Assembly: GCF_907164915.1 (NCBI RefSeq)
Contig: NC_061867.1
Location: 2,751,676 to 2,815,675 of the forward strand
DNA: 64,000 nucleotides
From: Impatiens glandulifera
Taxonomy: Eukaryota > Streptophyta > Magnoliopsida > Ericales > Balsaminaceae
Direction of reading: 5' to 3'
Shown one piece after another: positions 11,263 to 22,697 of the stretch (positions are counted from its first letter, which is position 1; each line of letters opens with the position of its first letter). Below the pieces are notes generated by a model that was not told the DNA's origin, made no database searches, and saw only the letters and a list, made by a program, of their open reading frames with translations. The translations under genes were made by a program, and so were the position numbers.

Positions 11263-14200
11263 ATGACTTTTCATAATCATAATCACTATTCCTACATCCC
11301 AAAGAAGATTAATGTTCTTCTTACTTCTTTTCTACTCCTCTTCATTCAAATGCCATTTTCTTTTTCCCAAAAAGGTAATATATAAGTAGATTAAAATTCT
11401 TTTCTTACTTAAAATATACATTCATCATGTTCATATCGGTTAAAATTTCAAATTAATTTTTAAAATTTTATGATTTTTAAGAAGGTTAATTCGTCTAATT
11501 TTAGTTTGAAGTAACTCTTAAATAGTTCAACTTTTACGATTTAAAATTTATGATTTTATGAGTTTATAAATAATTATGATTTATATGATTTAAATTAAAA
11601 TGAGTAAATATATATACAAATTATTATTTTTTTATTTATTTAAATAATTAAATTTATAAATATAATATTTTTATATTGTCATTTATTTATTATTATTTAT
11701 TAATTTTATATTTAAATATTTTTTAAATTGGTAAGGCATAAAATACTTAATTATGCATATAAATAATAATAATATATAAGTAATATTTTTTAAATTAATG
11801 TGTTACTATTTTAAGTAAACTCTCAATCGATCGATCGTTAGCTACCAATTTTACATAAATTCTCGATTTTAATCGCATTATCAAGATAGATCTATGTTAG
11901 GTTTGGTGAACCTACGTATCTCGAATTTTTTTCACTAAAAAAATATGTGACTTAATCTCTTAACTTAATTGGGAAAAACTAAGATTCAATCATTTTATCC
12001 ATTATTTTCTTTTAGTTTTTTTATTAAGTTTAGCCGAACTGATCTAATTATTTGATCTTTGTTTGATTAGTGCCAAACTACAGCTTCGTGCATGAAGCAA
12101 TATCAGCATCCCCAACATCATTCTACGACTACATAATAATCGGCGGAGGAACCGCCGGTTGTCCACTCGCCGCCACACTCTCCGCCAACTCAACCGTCCT
12201 CCTCCTCGAACGCGGGGGTTCTCCCTACGGAAACCCCAACATAACAAACCTCTCCGCCTTCGGCCAAGCCCTATCCGACATCTCCCCCTCGTCTCCCTCC
12301 CAGCGTTTCGTCTCCGAGGACGGCGTGATAAACGCTCGTGCACGCGTCCTCGGAGGCGGGAGCTGTCTGAACGCCGGGTTCTACACCCGGGCTTCGCCGG
12401 AGTACGTGGAGGAGATGGGATGGGACGGGAAAGTGGCGAATGCATCGTATGAATGGGTTGAGAGGACGGTGGCGTTTCAACCGTTAGTTGGTCAGTGGCA
12501 GGCGGCGGTTAGAGATGGGTTGGTTGAAGCTGGTATTGCTCCGTTTAATGGTTTCACTTATGATCATATGTATGGAACGAAAGTCGGCGGGAGTATATTT
12601 GATCGCGATGGGAATAGACATACGGCGGCGGATCTCCTGCAGGACGCTAATTCCGACCGGTTAACCGTTCTTCTCAGAGCAACGGTTTATAAAATTTTGT
12701 TCAGAATCAAAGGTAAGAATAACTGAAATTCAAAAAAAAAAACCGAAAACATGTTTTTTTTTTCTAGTTTATCGGTTAACAGATTATATCTTTTTGATTA
12801 ACTTTTTTTTTTTGTTTTCGATATAAAAATATAAAAAAAATAATTATTTTTTAATATATATTAGATATATTACAACATTTTATAATATATATATTTTTTA
12901 ATTTATATATTTTTTAAATATTAAATATATTATAATATTTAATAATTTATGTATAATAGCATGGAGGAACAAGACCACCATACAATCAAATTAAGGGTTT
13001 TGAAAGAAAATATAGATTTTTTTAATTTAACTTAAGTCATTATTTAATTTTTTTCTACTATTTATCATAAATCTATATATGAGTTCGGATATAATGAAGT
13101 CCACCAATTTTTTTTAGAGTAGGAATATGAAATAATCTTATATTTAAAAAAAAAATCAATTTAATTCAATAATTTTTATTTAATTAATAGAAAATAGGGT
13201 AAAACCTACTCTATTTTTTTATCGCTCGTTTTATTTATAATTTTTCTATTTTTTAAATTTATCCTAAATTTTGTTCAACGCTACCCAACTTAAATTCCTA
13301 ATCTAATTAATAAAAATTATTTAATAAATTCAATACTTAATCTACAAAATTGAATTACCGGTTCTCATTTAAACCCGGTTAATCAACTAATAGAACGAGA
13401 ACCGGTAAAACAGATACTAACCGGTTGTTTTACCGAAACCGGTTAAACACCCCGGAACCGAATCTAACTAACCCTTAACGAGATTTCAAAATTGTCCATT
13501 TTGTAAAATGCAGCTAATTCAAGGCCAATAGCACGTGGAGTAATATTTAGGGATTCAACAGGGGCTATGCATAGAGCTTATTTAAGAAGAGGCTCAATGA
13601 ATGAGATAATTATTTCAGCAGGTTCATTAGGTAGCCCACAACTACTTATGCTAAGTGGTGTAGGTCCAGCCCAACATCTAAAGGCCCATAATATAACCTT
13701 AGTATTGGACCAGCCCATGGTTGGACAAGGAATGTCTGATAATCCTATGAACGCCGTCTTTGTTCCATCGCCGGTGCCGGTAGAGGTATCGCTTATTGAA
13801 GTTGTCGGAATAACACAATTCGGAAGTTATATTGAAGCCGCCAGCGGCGAGAGTTTCGGCAGCGGCGGTCGTGGTGGTGGCCGCGGCGGCAACGGCCATA
13901 GACCTCGGGACTATGGAATGTTTTCTCCTAAGGTACGCGCTACAAGTTTTTCATATGTATTCGCGTTTGAGAATATCGATCGTACCAAAATCTCGATATA
14001 CCATAAATATTTGATATAATTAATATGTTACTTTTATTTTAGATTTCGGATACAGTATTGATATAGTTTTTCAATACTGAAAATTTAGATACACTGTATA
14101 AAGTGAATAAAAAAATTCAAGTGACCCAATTTTAAATAAAATAACAAATTGCATATAAAATAGTAATAATGAAACTCACAAAAGGTAAAAAGTAAAAAGA

Positions 14201-15020
14201 GTATTTTCTTTCTTATATATATATTTAATGTGTTATACTAATTTTTCAAAATAAATAATAACATCATATACAACTTAATTATATAAACTTAATTTCTAAC
14301 TAAATTATATGTCACAGATAGGTCAATTGTCTACATTGCCACCAAAACAAAGAACACCGGAGGCCTTAGCCAAGGCGGTCAAGAACATGGACTCGTTGGC
14401 CGCACCGGCTTTCCAAGGCGGATTCATCCTCGAAAAGATAATGGGTCCCGTCTCCACCGGTCATCTCGAACTCGTAACAAAAAATCCTAATGACAACCCT
14501 TCGGTTACATTCAACTACTTCCAAGAACCCGAAGACCTACAAAGATGTGTAGATGGAATCCGAACCATAGAGACCATCATCGAGTCGAGGGCATTTACTC
14601 GGTTCAAGTACAATGGTGTGACCGCGCAAACTCTTATTAACATGACAATGCGGGCTCCGGTTAACCTTCTCCCGAAGCATGAAAACTCGTCGGTTTTGTT
14701 GGAAAGGTTTTGTAGGGAGACGGTTATGACCATTTGGCATTATCACGGAGGGTGTCAAGTGGGACGAGTGGTTGATCGAGATTATAAGGTTATTGGTATA
14801 GATGCTTTAAGGGTCATTGACGGTTCGACGTTTAATTACTCGCCCGGGACTAATCCACAAGCCACGGTTATGATGCTTGGAAGGTAATTGTTAATATGAT
14901 GAAAAAGAATTAATGAATGATTAATTGTTAATAAATGATTTGTTTGTTTGATATATATGTTGTAGGTATATGGGATTGAACATATTGGAGGAGAGACTTG
15001 CAAATATTAACGGGTCCTAA
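11263..15020 (+). CDS. HOTHEAD-like GMC oxidoreductase (FAD)
   Basis: This is a secreted or ER-routed FAD-dependent oxidoreductase of the glucose-methanol-choline family, in the plant HOTHEAD / mandelonitrile-lyase-like branch. The substrate cannot be read from sequence; HOTHEAD relatives act in cuticle and fatty-acid omega-oxidation. Exons are 11263-11374, 12071-12712, 13514-13932, 14318-14883 and 14966-15020, 1794 nt in total (597 aa, usual size). Exon 1 gives a signal peptide with a hydrophobic core ([13 protein letters not shown]). Exon 2 has the FAD-binding [18 protein letters not shown]. Exon 3 has GMC signature 2, [17 protein letters not shown]. Exon 4 has the catalytic His region WHYHGGC and GTNPQAT. 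A glycine/arginine-rich stretch near residues 380-395 ([13 protein letters not shown]) is unusual. Exon 2 is GC-rich at its start compared with the rest. Intron 1 hosts a dispersed AT-rich repeat. Confidence 0.93.
11440..11890. repeat. Dispersed AT-rich repeat family, copy 1
   Basis: This intronic stretch has a TTTTACGATTTAAAATTTATGA-type opening, a central GGTAAGGCATAAAATACTTA block and a distal TTTTACATAAATTCTCGATTTT block. The same succession recurs at 19335-19735, and similar end motifs occur at 40960-41420. It probably derives from a non-autonomous transposon; class is unclear and boundaries are approximate. Confidence 0.45.
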
Positions 15021-17433
15021 TAGAAGAATAATCCATTCATATGAATATTATGATAGATAAATGTGGAAGGGAGATTAAGATACATTTAGAAAAAATTTGG
15101 TGGATTTATATAAGGTCGTGTTTATTATTAATAAATCACTATGTTTGAGGATAATGTTTTTTTAAATGGCCAAAATATTTTACTAATTAATCAAATGATC
15201 TGGAGTCTTCGTGAAAGAAGATATACATGAATCTTATTCTATTTATTTTGTTTTTTTTTTACGGTGTGACGAACTCTTGGTCTTCTATCCTTAAATCCCT
15301 AACCGCGAAAACTCAGTGTTAGCTAGTTGGAATATCCCTTGTATTCATAACCGGTACGGTCGTAAAAATTCGAACTCTTGTCGTTCTTGTTGGTGAGTGC
15401 AGTTTCTTCACTGAGCACAACAAAATGAAGAGGAATTTGTATCATTTCAAATCCCTATTCTTATTCAAGAGAAAAACAAGAAAAACCGAAATTTTCTTAC
15501 TAAAAAAATGACGACAAAAAAGAAATTTTTTATGACAATAATGACCCTTACCCAAAACATACATAACGTACATCAAATTAAAGTAAAACCCAAAACAAAC
15601 TATGAATATAAACTCAAAATAAAGTCGCTTCAAGATAAGATTTTCGTAAAAAGAAAACTACAACCAAACTTCATTAATTATGTCTACCTTAGGTCAAACC
15701 CATGTTTTTGTTTTCATAATTTACACAACAATATAATTCATAGTAAAATCTACTTTATCTATTTGTTAAAAAAAATGTGACAACGGGTTAAGTAAGTAGC
15801 CTACAAACACATTTAATCAGGCGCAAAAATTTGTCGTCTAACGGGCTTGAACCCAGGAACTTAGGGTTAGTATCCCTTTTATTGTCGTTAGGTTAGAGGA
15901 GGAGATTTCATCTATTGATTATAATCAACAAATTAAGTGATTACTATATTTCCAACTTTAACTTTCATGTATTTTGTGTCACGATACGAGAAAGGCGTAA
16001 CAAACTCTGGTTTTAACTTGACAACAACAATTTGTGACGACAAATCTTTGTGAATTAGATGTAATACCAAGGGCTAAACATGGAAAAACAATGGTCAGAA
16101 AATTCAAGGAGTGTCTCATTTTAGGGCCCGCCTTAATGAATACATTAGAAAGAAAGAAAACAAGAAGATGGAGATGAAAAAGGAAGTTGGAAAGAGCTGT
16201 CAAGGAAGGGACGTGCATGGAAAGAATATGGGGGGATAGATAGTAATTGTCGTCCACTAAACCATAAAAGTGTAATTAATTGGCTCTCATCTCATTTGCC
16301 TTGTTTCTTTTCTTGTTTCTTTTCTACATAGTACTTTCCTATGTTTCCTTATCTTAAAGGAATCAACCATAGCCACCCAACAAAGGACAACAACAACTAG
16401 TTACAAACATTTATTCCAACTATCACAAATCATTCAAACACCCTATCTAAACATATTAATTTCTTAAAAATTCACATATACAATCTTATACTCAAGTTCA
16501 AAATTACAAAACTAATGTTTAAGAAATAGAAGATCACGAATTCAATTTTTAATCTAAAATGACTCATTTATATATGCAAGTATATGAAAATAACTATTTT
16601 AAAACTTCGGAATATAAGCATAAAAACATAATTTTATTTAACTTGTAACTTATATAATTTTGTATTTAAATTAATAAAATAATAATCTAATTTAATTGAT
16701 TAAATGATTTAATTTCCCAGTAAATTCACTGTTCAAATCTTTTATAAATTCACGGTTCAAATCTTTTATAAAACATTTTTTAAAGGGACATGGTAGGTGG
16801 AGCCCTAAACGACTTTCTAACTTGTCTAACCCTATGACCGAACCTAAAATTTTTTAAGGGGCCGAGGACGGGATTCCCTAAGCGGTTTCCTAAATCAAAT
16901 GTTTCATTTTATTTGTTGTCGGCCTCAGGGTGGGTGCCTTTGGCGGTTATCTAGCTCGCTTCACCCTAAAGTTGACACAGAGTGAGTCAATAATTAAAAT
17001 AAACTTTTAATCAATTTTTTTTAAACTTGATAAATTATTTATGATAAATTATTTAAGTACAATAATATAAACATAAAATGAAAATAAGAAAAAAAATACA
17101 AATAATTAAAAAAAAAATACATATACTATTAGAATGAAAAATAAAATACTTTTTTGTTTTTTATTTCTTTTACATTCATAATTCACAACTCATAACCAAT
17201 CTTCTTCTAACCATAGTACTAATGTATTCAATTAAATATCACAATTTTGTAACGTGTCATAAAAATGAATTAATAAAATCAATAAAATGATTTCACAATC
17301 TAGAATAATAATAATAAAAAATAAAACAAGGACTATCACATGAAAAACCCATAATTTTCAACCCACAAGTAGCCACTAGCCCTTGACATTTTTTACAATA
17401 ATCAGTAGAGAGAGATTCAAACAAGAACCAAAA
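15021..17433. other. Intergenic region upstream of the MOCOS-like gene
   Basis: No gene is supported. Near 15840-15900 the minus strand carries GGTTCAAGCCC, a good tRNA B-box match, suggesting a SINE remnant. A 26-bp direct repeat lies at about 16727-16770 (CGGTTCAAATCTTTTATAAA core). Short open frames here show no family resemblance. Confidence 0.5.
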
Positions 17434-19059
17434 ATGCAACCGCCATGCTTAAGAGACTCATCGGAATCCTGTTTTTCCGGCAGCTGTTTTCCGGCCACAA
17501 ATCTTCTCAACCAATCAAAACATCAAGAAATCAAAATCGACACTCCCCAACACGAATTCGCCGCCGCCACCGCCGCCTCTCTCAATCCAAACACCAAATT
17601 CACAAATCCCGATTCTCTCCCATCCTTACCCGATTCATTATCAAACTTTCTCAAATCCTATCCAAAATACATCGCCACCCAAACCGCCGATCATATCAGA
17701 GACCGTGAATATTACCATCTTACTCTCTCCGACCACGTTTGTCTCGATTATGTCGGTCAAGGTCTTTTTTCTTATTCCCAACTTAACACCCTTCAAAACA
17801 GAGCTTCATCTTCATCTTCATCCATTCCAAATCTTCAATTCTTTAATGTTCTACATAAATCAAAAACCCATCAAGGAAAACAAACCCAATTCGAAATTCG
17901 AATCCAGGAGAGAATCATGAAGTTCATGAACATCTCAACAGAAGATTACTCAATGGTTTTTACTGCCAATCGTTCATCTGCCTTCAAACTTGTATCCGAA
18001 TTCTACCCATTTGATTCAAGCTCAAATCTTTTAACAATTTACGACCACCAAAGTGAGGCAGTGGACGCATTAACCCAGGCTGCCAAGAACAAAGGATGTC
18101 GAATCAAAACAGCCAAATTCGGATGGCCGAGTCTGAGAATCCACACCGATAAGTTAAAGAAAATGGTCATTAGTAACAGCAGAAGAAGAACAAGAACAAG
18201 AACAAGAACAAGAACAAAGGGATTATTCGTTTTTCCACTCCAATCAAGAATGACAGGAGCTCAATATTCATATCAATGGATGACTTTAGCTCACGACAAC
18301 GGCTGGCATGTTTTACTCGACGCTAGTTCATTGGGTGCTAAAGATATGGAAACATTAGGTCTATCCATTTTCCAACCCGATTTCATAATCTGTTCTTTCT
18401 TCAAGATTTTCGGTGAAAACCCATCTGGATTCGGATGTCTATTCGTTAAGAAAACAAGTTTCCCTTCCTTCAACATCTCGACATTATCCACAACAGTTAA
18501 AATCGCAAATGGAGAAGAAGAAGAAGAAGATGAAAACCATGAAATGGAAGAATTGGAATTCAGAGGATTGGATCATGCAGATAATCTGGGTTTGATTCTA
18601 ATAAGTAGTAGAGTAAGATATTTAGTAAACTGGTTAGTAAATGCATTGATGAGTTTAGAACACCCACATCAAGATGATCGGATTCCTTTGGTTCGAATTT
18701 ATGGACCGAAGATAAGGGTGGCGCGTGGACCGGCGGTGGCGTTTAATTTGTTTGATTGGAAAGGTGAAAAGGTTGAACCTTTAATGGTGCAAAAGCTGGC
18801 TGATCGAAGTAATATTTCTTTGAGTTTTGGGTTTATTTTGTTTGAAGATCAAGAAGAAGAAGAAGAGAGAGAAAGAGAAAGAGGGATGGAGAAGAAGAAG
18901 AAGGGATTTGACGCCGTGACAGCGACGTTAGGGTTTTTGACGGATTTTGGTGATACGTATAGGGTTTGGAAATTTGTATCGCAGTTTTTGGATGCTGATT
19001 TTGTGGAGAAAGAACGTTGGAGATATAAGGCTCTTAATCAAACTATTCTTGAAGTTTAG
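17434..19059 (+). CDS. Molybdenum cofactor sulfurase-like PLP-dependent protein
   Basis: This intronless gene encodes a class V aminotransferase-fold, PLP-dependent protein related to the N-terminal half of molybdenum cofactor sulfurase (ABA3). It lacks the C-terminal MOSC domain, so it is not a full-length sulfurase; plants have several such short paralogues of unsettled function. I chose the ATG at 17434 (MQPPCLRDSSESCFSGSCFP), giving 541 aa, because family members begin with a similar M-PCL-CFSGC motif. An upstream in-frame ATG at 17383 would add 17 residues. The fold is supported by DHVCLDYVGQGLFSY, FTANRSSAFKLVSEFYPF, and FIICSFFKIFGENPSGFG, in which Lys324 is the likely PLP lysine. A six-codon-rich stretch of alternating Arg-Thr (18181-18219) and two Glu-rich microsatellite tracts (near 18505-18530 and 18849-18905) are low-complexity insertions in the reading frame. 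Confidence 0.9.
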   Translation: MQPPCLRDSSESCFSGSCFPATNLLNQSKHQEIKIDTPQHEFAAATAASLNPNTKFTNPDSLPSLPDSLSNFLKSYPKYIATQTADHIRDREYYHLTLSDHVCLDYVGQGLFSYSQLNTLQNRASSSSSSIPNLQFFNVLHKSKTHQGKQTQFEIRIQERIMKFMNISTEDYSMVFTANRSSAFKLVSEFYPFDSSSNLLTIYDHQSEAVDALTQAAKNKGCRIKTAKFGWPSLRIHTDKLKKMVISNSRRRTRTRTRTRTKGLFVFPLQSRMTGAQYSYQWMTLAHDNGWHVLLDASSLGAKDMETLGLSIFQPDFIICSFFKIFGENPSGFGCLFVKKTSFPSFNISTLSTTVKIANGEEEEEDENHEMEELEFRGLDHADNLGLILISSRVRYLVNWLVNALMSLEHPHQDDRIPLVRIYGPKIRVARGPAVAFNLFDWKGEKVEPLMVQKLADRSNISLSFGFILFEDQEEEEERERERGMEKKKKGFDAVTATLGFLTDFGDTYRVWKFVSQFLDADFVEKERWRYKALNQTILEV

Positions 19060-20257
19060 GTCTTGTTTGGAATCAATTTTTAATATTCATGGATATTCTT
19101 TTGTTTAAAATTCTTATTTTGGCTCAAAGTATTAAGTACATTTTACCCCTTAACTACGTGATAATGTAAGAAAAGATTAGAAAATGTAACTTTTACTCCA
19201 CTTCTGTTATCTTAAGAGCAACATTAATTTGAAACTAAAATTATTAAAATTTTGATAAAACGGTTTTAGATAACTAAAATTATTAAAATTTTGATAAAAC
19301 GGTTTTAGATAATGCTAACGATGGTGGTAGATAACACTTAAAAAAAGATAAATTTTACGAGTTCATGAGTTTTTACGATTTTATACAATTTTACATGAAA
19401 AATAAATAAATTTATATTTATATTTTAAAATCAATAATATTATTTATTTAAATTAATTATTTAGTATAATTAATTTTGTAAATATAACTAAATTACATGT
19501 TTTTTTAATTAATTTTATATTTAAATATATAATATTTTTAAAAATGGTTAAGGTATAAAATATTTAATTATATATATATATAATAATAATAAAAAATTAA
19601 AACTAAATTATTATGATTTTAAATAAAATCTCGATTTTATTAGTTTATGATTTACTAACAATTTTAAATAAATTCTCAATTTTGTCCGTTTTAAACTATA
19701 AGATAATTTACTAAATTTGTAAGCGATCTCGAGTAAAAGAGAAAATGATTGAGATAACAATATACAAAAACAATGATATAAATAAGTATTTAATCTATAT
19801 ATAGTTTATTAATCAATTGATCAATCTATATTTTCATCTTTATAAATTTTAACAAACCAATAAGAAAATATTTATGTGTTATTCTTTTACTCTTAATTTT
19901 GGTATTCTCTTTTACACTTGAAAGGTCAAGAAAATTAAATCTTCTTTACATCCATTTCTATTTTTTTAAGGTGTTTTAATATGTATTGTATGCAAATAAT
20001 AAAAATAAGATTGAATCTAAAAATTGGGAGTTATTTAAAGTCAAGATTGTATTAAATGATTGGTTTAGTGCGATGAAATATTTAAGTCAAACCGACAATA
20101 TTTAAAATTTAATAAGAATACATATTTCATTTATTGACATGGTAAATACTTAAAATTCTCAATTATCCATTGTTGATCATACTAGCATTTAGCCCGTGCA
20201 TTTGCACGAGTAATAATATAAAAAACCGTGAAAAAAATTACAGATAACATTTTTAAT
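19060..20257. other. Intergenic region with tandem and dispersed repeats
   Basis: No gene is visible. A 41-bp unit (core TTTTGATAAAACGGTTTTAG) is tandemly duplicated at about 19232-19313. The dispersed AT-rich repeat, copy 2, lies at about 19335-19735. Near 20189-20208 the hairpin CGTGCATTTGCACG follows a TACTAGC motif just before the tandem array; similar motifs occur at ends of plant Helitron-like elements. Confidence 0.5.
19335..19735. repeat. Dispersed AT-rich repeat family, copy 2
   Basis: It has the same order of motifs as the copy in GMC intron 1: TTTTACGA...TTTTACGATTTTAT, then GGTTAAGGTATAAAATATTTA, then TTTAAATAAATTCTCAATTTTG. No coding capacity. Confidence 0.45.
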
Positions 20258-22697
20258 GTTATTTTTAACCGTTTTAAGTTTATATGTGGGTCAACACAAA
20301 ATCCGACCCAAGTATCCATTTACTCAACATCATTATATATTAATTAGTTAAAAAGTTGAACTTATATTAATATTAAAACGTCCCGCATTTATCAAATTTG
20401 GTGTTTGAATTTAAAATATAAAGTCTTTGAAGCCTAGTTGGTTAAAAAGTTGTATTTGTTTTGTTAGGTTGCAAGTTCGAAACATACCTCTAGCATTTTT
20501 AATTTTATTTTTAACCGTTTTAAATTTAAAAACGGGTAAACCCACAATCCGACCCAAGTATCCAAATTAACCACAGCTCTCGACCCGGCAATCCGGACAC
20601 TTTAAAAATTAAGCATCATTATATATATATATATATAGATTAGTTAGTTAAAAAGTTGAAATTATATTAATGTTAAAACGTCCTGCGTTTATCAAATTTG
20701 GTGTTGATTTTAAAATATAAAGTCTTTGTAGTCTAGTTGGTTAAAGAGTTGTACTTGTTTTGTTAGGTTGCAAGTTCGAAACATACCTCTAGCATTTTTA
20801 ATTTTATTTTTAACCGTTTTAAATTTAAAAACGGGTAAACCCACAATCCGACCCAAGTATCCAAATTAACCACAGCTCTCGACCCGGCAATCCGAACATT
20901 TTAAAAATTAAGCATCATTATATATATATAGATTAGTTAGTTAAAAAGTTGAACTTATATTAATGTTAAAACGTCCCGCGTTTATCAAATTTGTTATTGA
21001 ATTTAAAATATAAAGTCTTTGTAGCCTAGTTGGTTAAAAAGTTGTACTTATTTTGTTAGGTTGCAAGTTCGAAACATACCTCTAGCATTTTTAATTTTAT
21101 TTTTAACCGTTTTAAATTTAATAACGGGTAAACCCACAATCCGACCCAAGTATCCAAATTAACCACAGCTCTCGACCCGGCAATCCGGACACTTTAAAAA
21201 TTAAGCATCATTATATATATATATATAGATTAGTTAGTTAAAAAGTTGAACTTATATTAATGTTAAAACGTCCCGCGTTTATCAAATTTGGTGTTGAATT
21301 TAAAATATAAAGTTTTTGTAGCCTAGTTGGTTAAAGAGTTGTACTTGTTTTGTTAGGTTGTAAGTTCGAAACATATCTCTAGCATTTTTAATTTTATTTT
21401 TAACCGTTTTAAATTTAAAAATGGGTAAACCCACAATCCGACCCAAGTATCCAAATTAACCACAGCTCTCGACCCGGCAATCCGAACACTTTAAAAATTA
21501 AGCATCATTATATATATATAGATGAGTTAGTTAAAAAGTTGAATTTATATTAATGTTAAAACGTCCCGCGTTTATCAAATTTGGTGTTGAATTTATAATA
21601 TAAAGTCTTTGTAGCCTAGTTGGTTAAAGAGTTGTACTTGTTTTGTTAGGTTGCAAGTTCGAAACATACCTCTAGCATTTTTAATTTTATTTTTAACCGT
21701 TTTAAATTTAAAAACGGGTAAACCCACAATCCGACCCAAGTATCCAAATTAACCACAGCTCTCGACCCGGTAATCCGGACACTTTAAAAATTAAGCATCA
21801 TTATATATATATATATAGATTAGTTTGTTAAAAAGTTGAACTTATATTAATGTTAAAACGTCCCGCGTTTATCAAATTTGGTGTTGAATTTAAAATATAA
21901 AGTCTTTGTAGCCTAGTTGGTTAAAGAGTTGTACTTGTTTTGTTAGGTTGCAAGTTCGAAACATACCTCTAGCATTTTTAATTTTATTTTTAACCGTTTT
22001 AAATTTAAAAACGGGTAAACCCACAATCCGACCCAAGTATCCAAATTAACCACAACTCTCGACCCAGCAATCCGGACACTTTAAAAATTAAGCATCATTA
22101 TATATATATAGATTAGTTAGTTAAAAAGTTGAACTTATATTAATGTTAAAACGTCCCGCTTTTATCAAATTTGGTGTTGAATTTATAATATAAAGTTTTT
22201 TTAGCCTAGTTGGTTAAAGAGTTGTACTTGTTTTGTTAGGTTGCAAGTTCGAAACATACATCTAGCATTTTTAATTTTATTTTTAACCGTTTTAAATTTA
22301 AAAACGGGTAAACCCACAATCCGACCCAAGTATCCAAATTAACCACAGCTCTCGACCCGGTAATCCGGACACTTTAAAAATTAAGCATCATTATATATAT
22401 AGATTAGTTAGTTAAAAAGTTGAACTTATATTAATGTTAAAACGTCCCGCGTTTATCAAATTTGGTGTTGAATTTAAAATATAAAGTCTTTGTAGCCTAG
22501 TTGGTTAAAGAGTTGTACTTGTTTTGTTAGGTTGCAAGTTCGAAACATACCTCTAGCATTTTTAATTTTATTTTTAACCGTTTTAAATTTAAAAACGGGT
22601 AAACCCACAATCCGACCCAAGTATCCAAATTAATCACAGCTCTCGACCCGGCAATCCGGACACTTTAAAAATTAAGCATCATTATATATATATAGAT
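20258..22697 (+). repeat. Tandem array of eight ~293-bp units with tRNA-like promoters
   Basis: The motif GTTGGTTAAA recurs at 20437, 20736, 21029, 21326, 21619, 21916, 22209 and 22500, so the spacing is 291-299 bp. Length differences come mostly from the (TA)n run that closes each unit. Each unit contains TAGCCTAGTTGG, an exact fit to the tRNA A-box (TRGCNNAGYNGG) apart from one base in the second copy, and about 45 bp later AGTTCGAAAC, close to the B-box. The rest of the unit has conserved segments AAAACGTCCCGCGTTTATC, CAATCCGACCCAAGTATCC and CTCTCGACCCGG. Units 2-8 are nearly identical, while the first is more diverged and has a shortened flank. No unit holds an open frame. It is best read as a SINE-derived or Helitron-borne minisatellite. 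Confidence 0.85.

Noticed and set aside
12044..12480. Long open frames on the minus strand and in other frames of the GMC gene
   Set aside because: They are shadows of the GC-rich second exon; the translations are Arg-rich and match no family, while the plus-strand frame has the full FAD-binding motif.
15979..16257. A 92-codon minus-strand open frame with a hydrophobic stretch
   Set aside because: No motif, no splice or promoter support, and it lies in AT-rich intergenic DNA; chance cannot be excluded.
20258..22697. CRISPR array or cluster of true tRNA genes
   Set aside because: Units are ~293 bp of nearly identical sequence without unique spacers, and the tRNA-like part lacks an acceptor stem and a recognisable anticodon arm.
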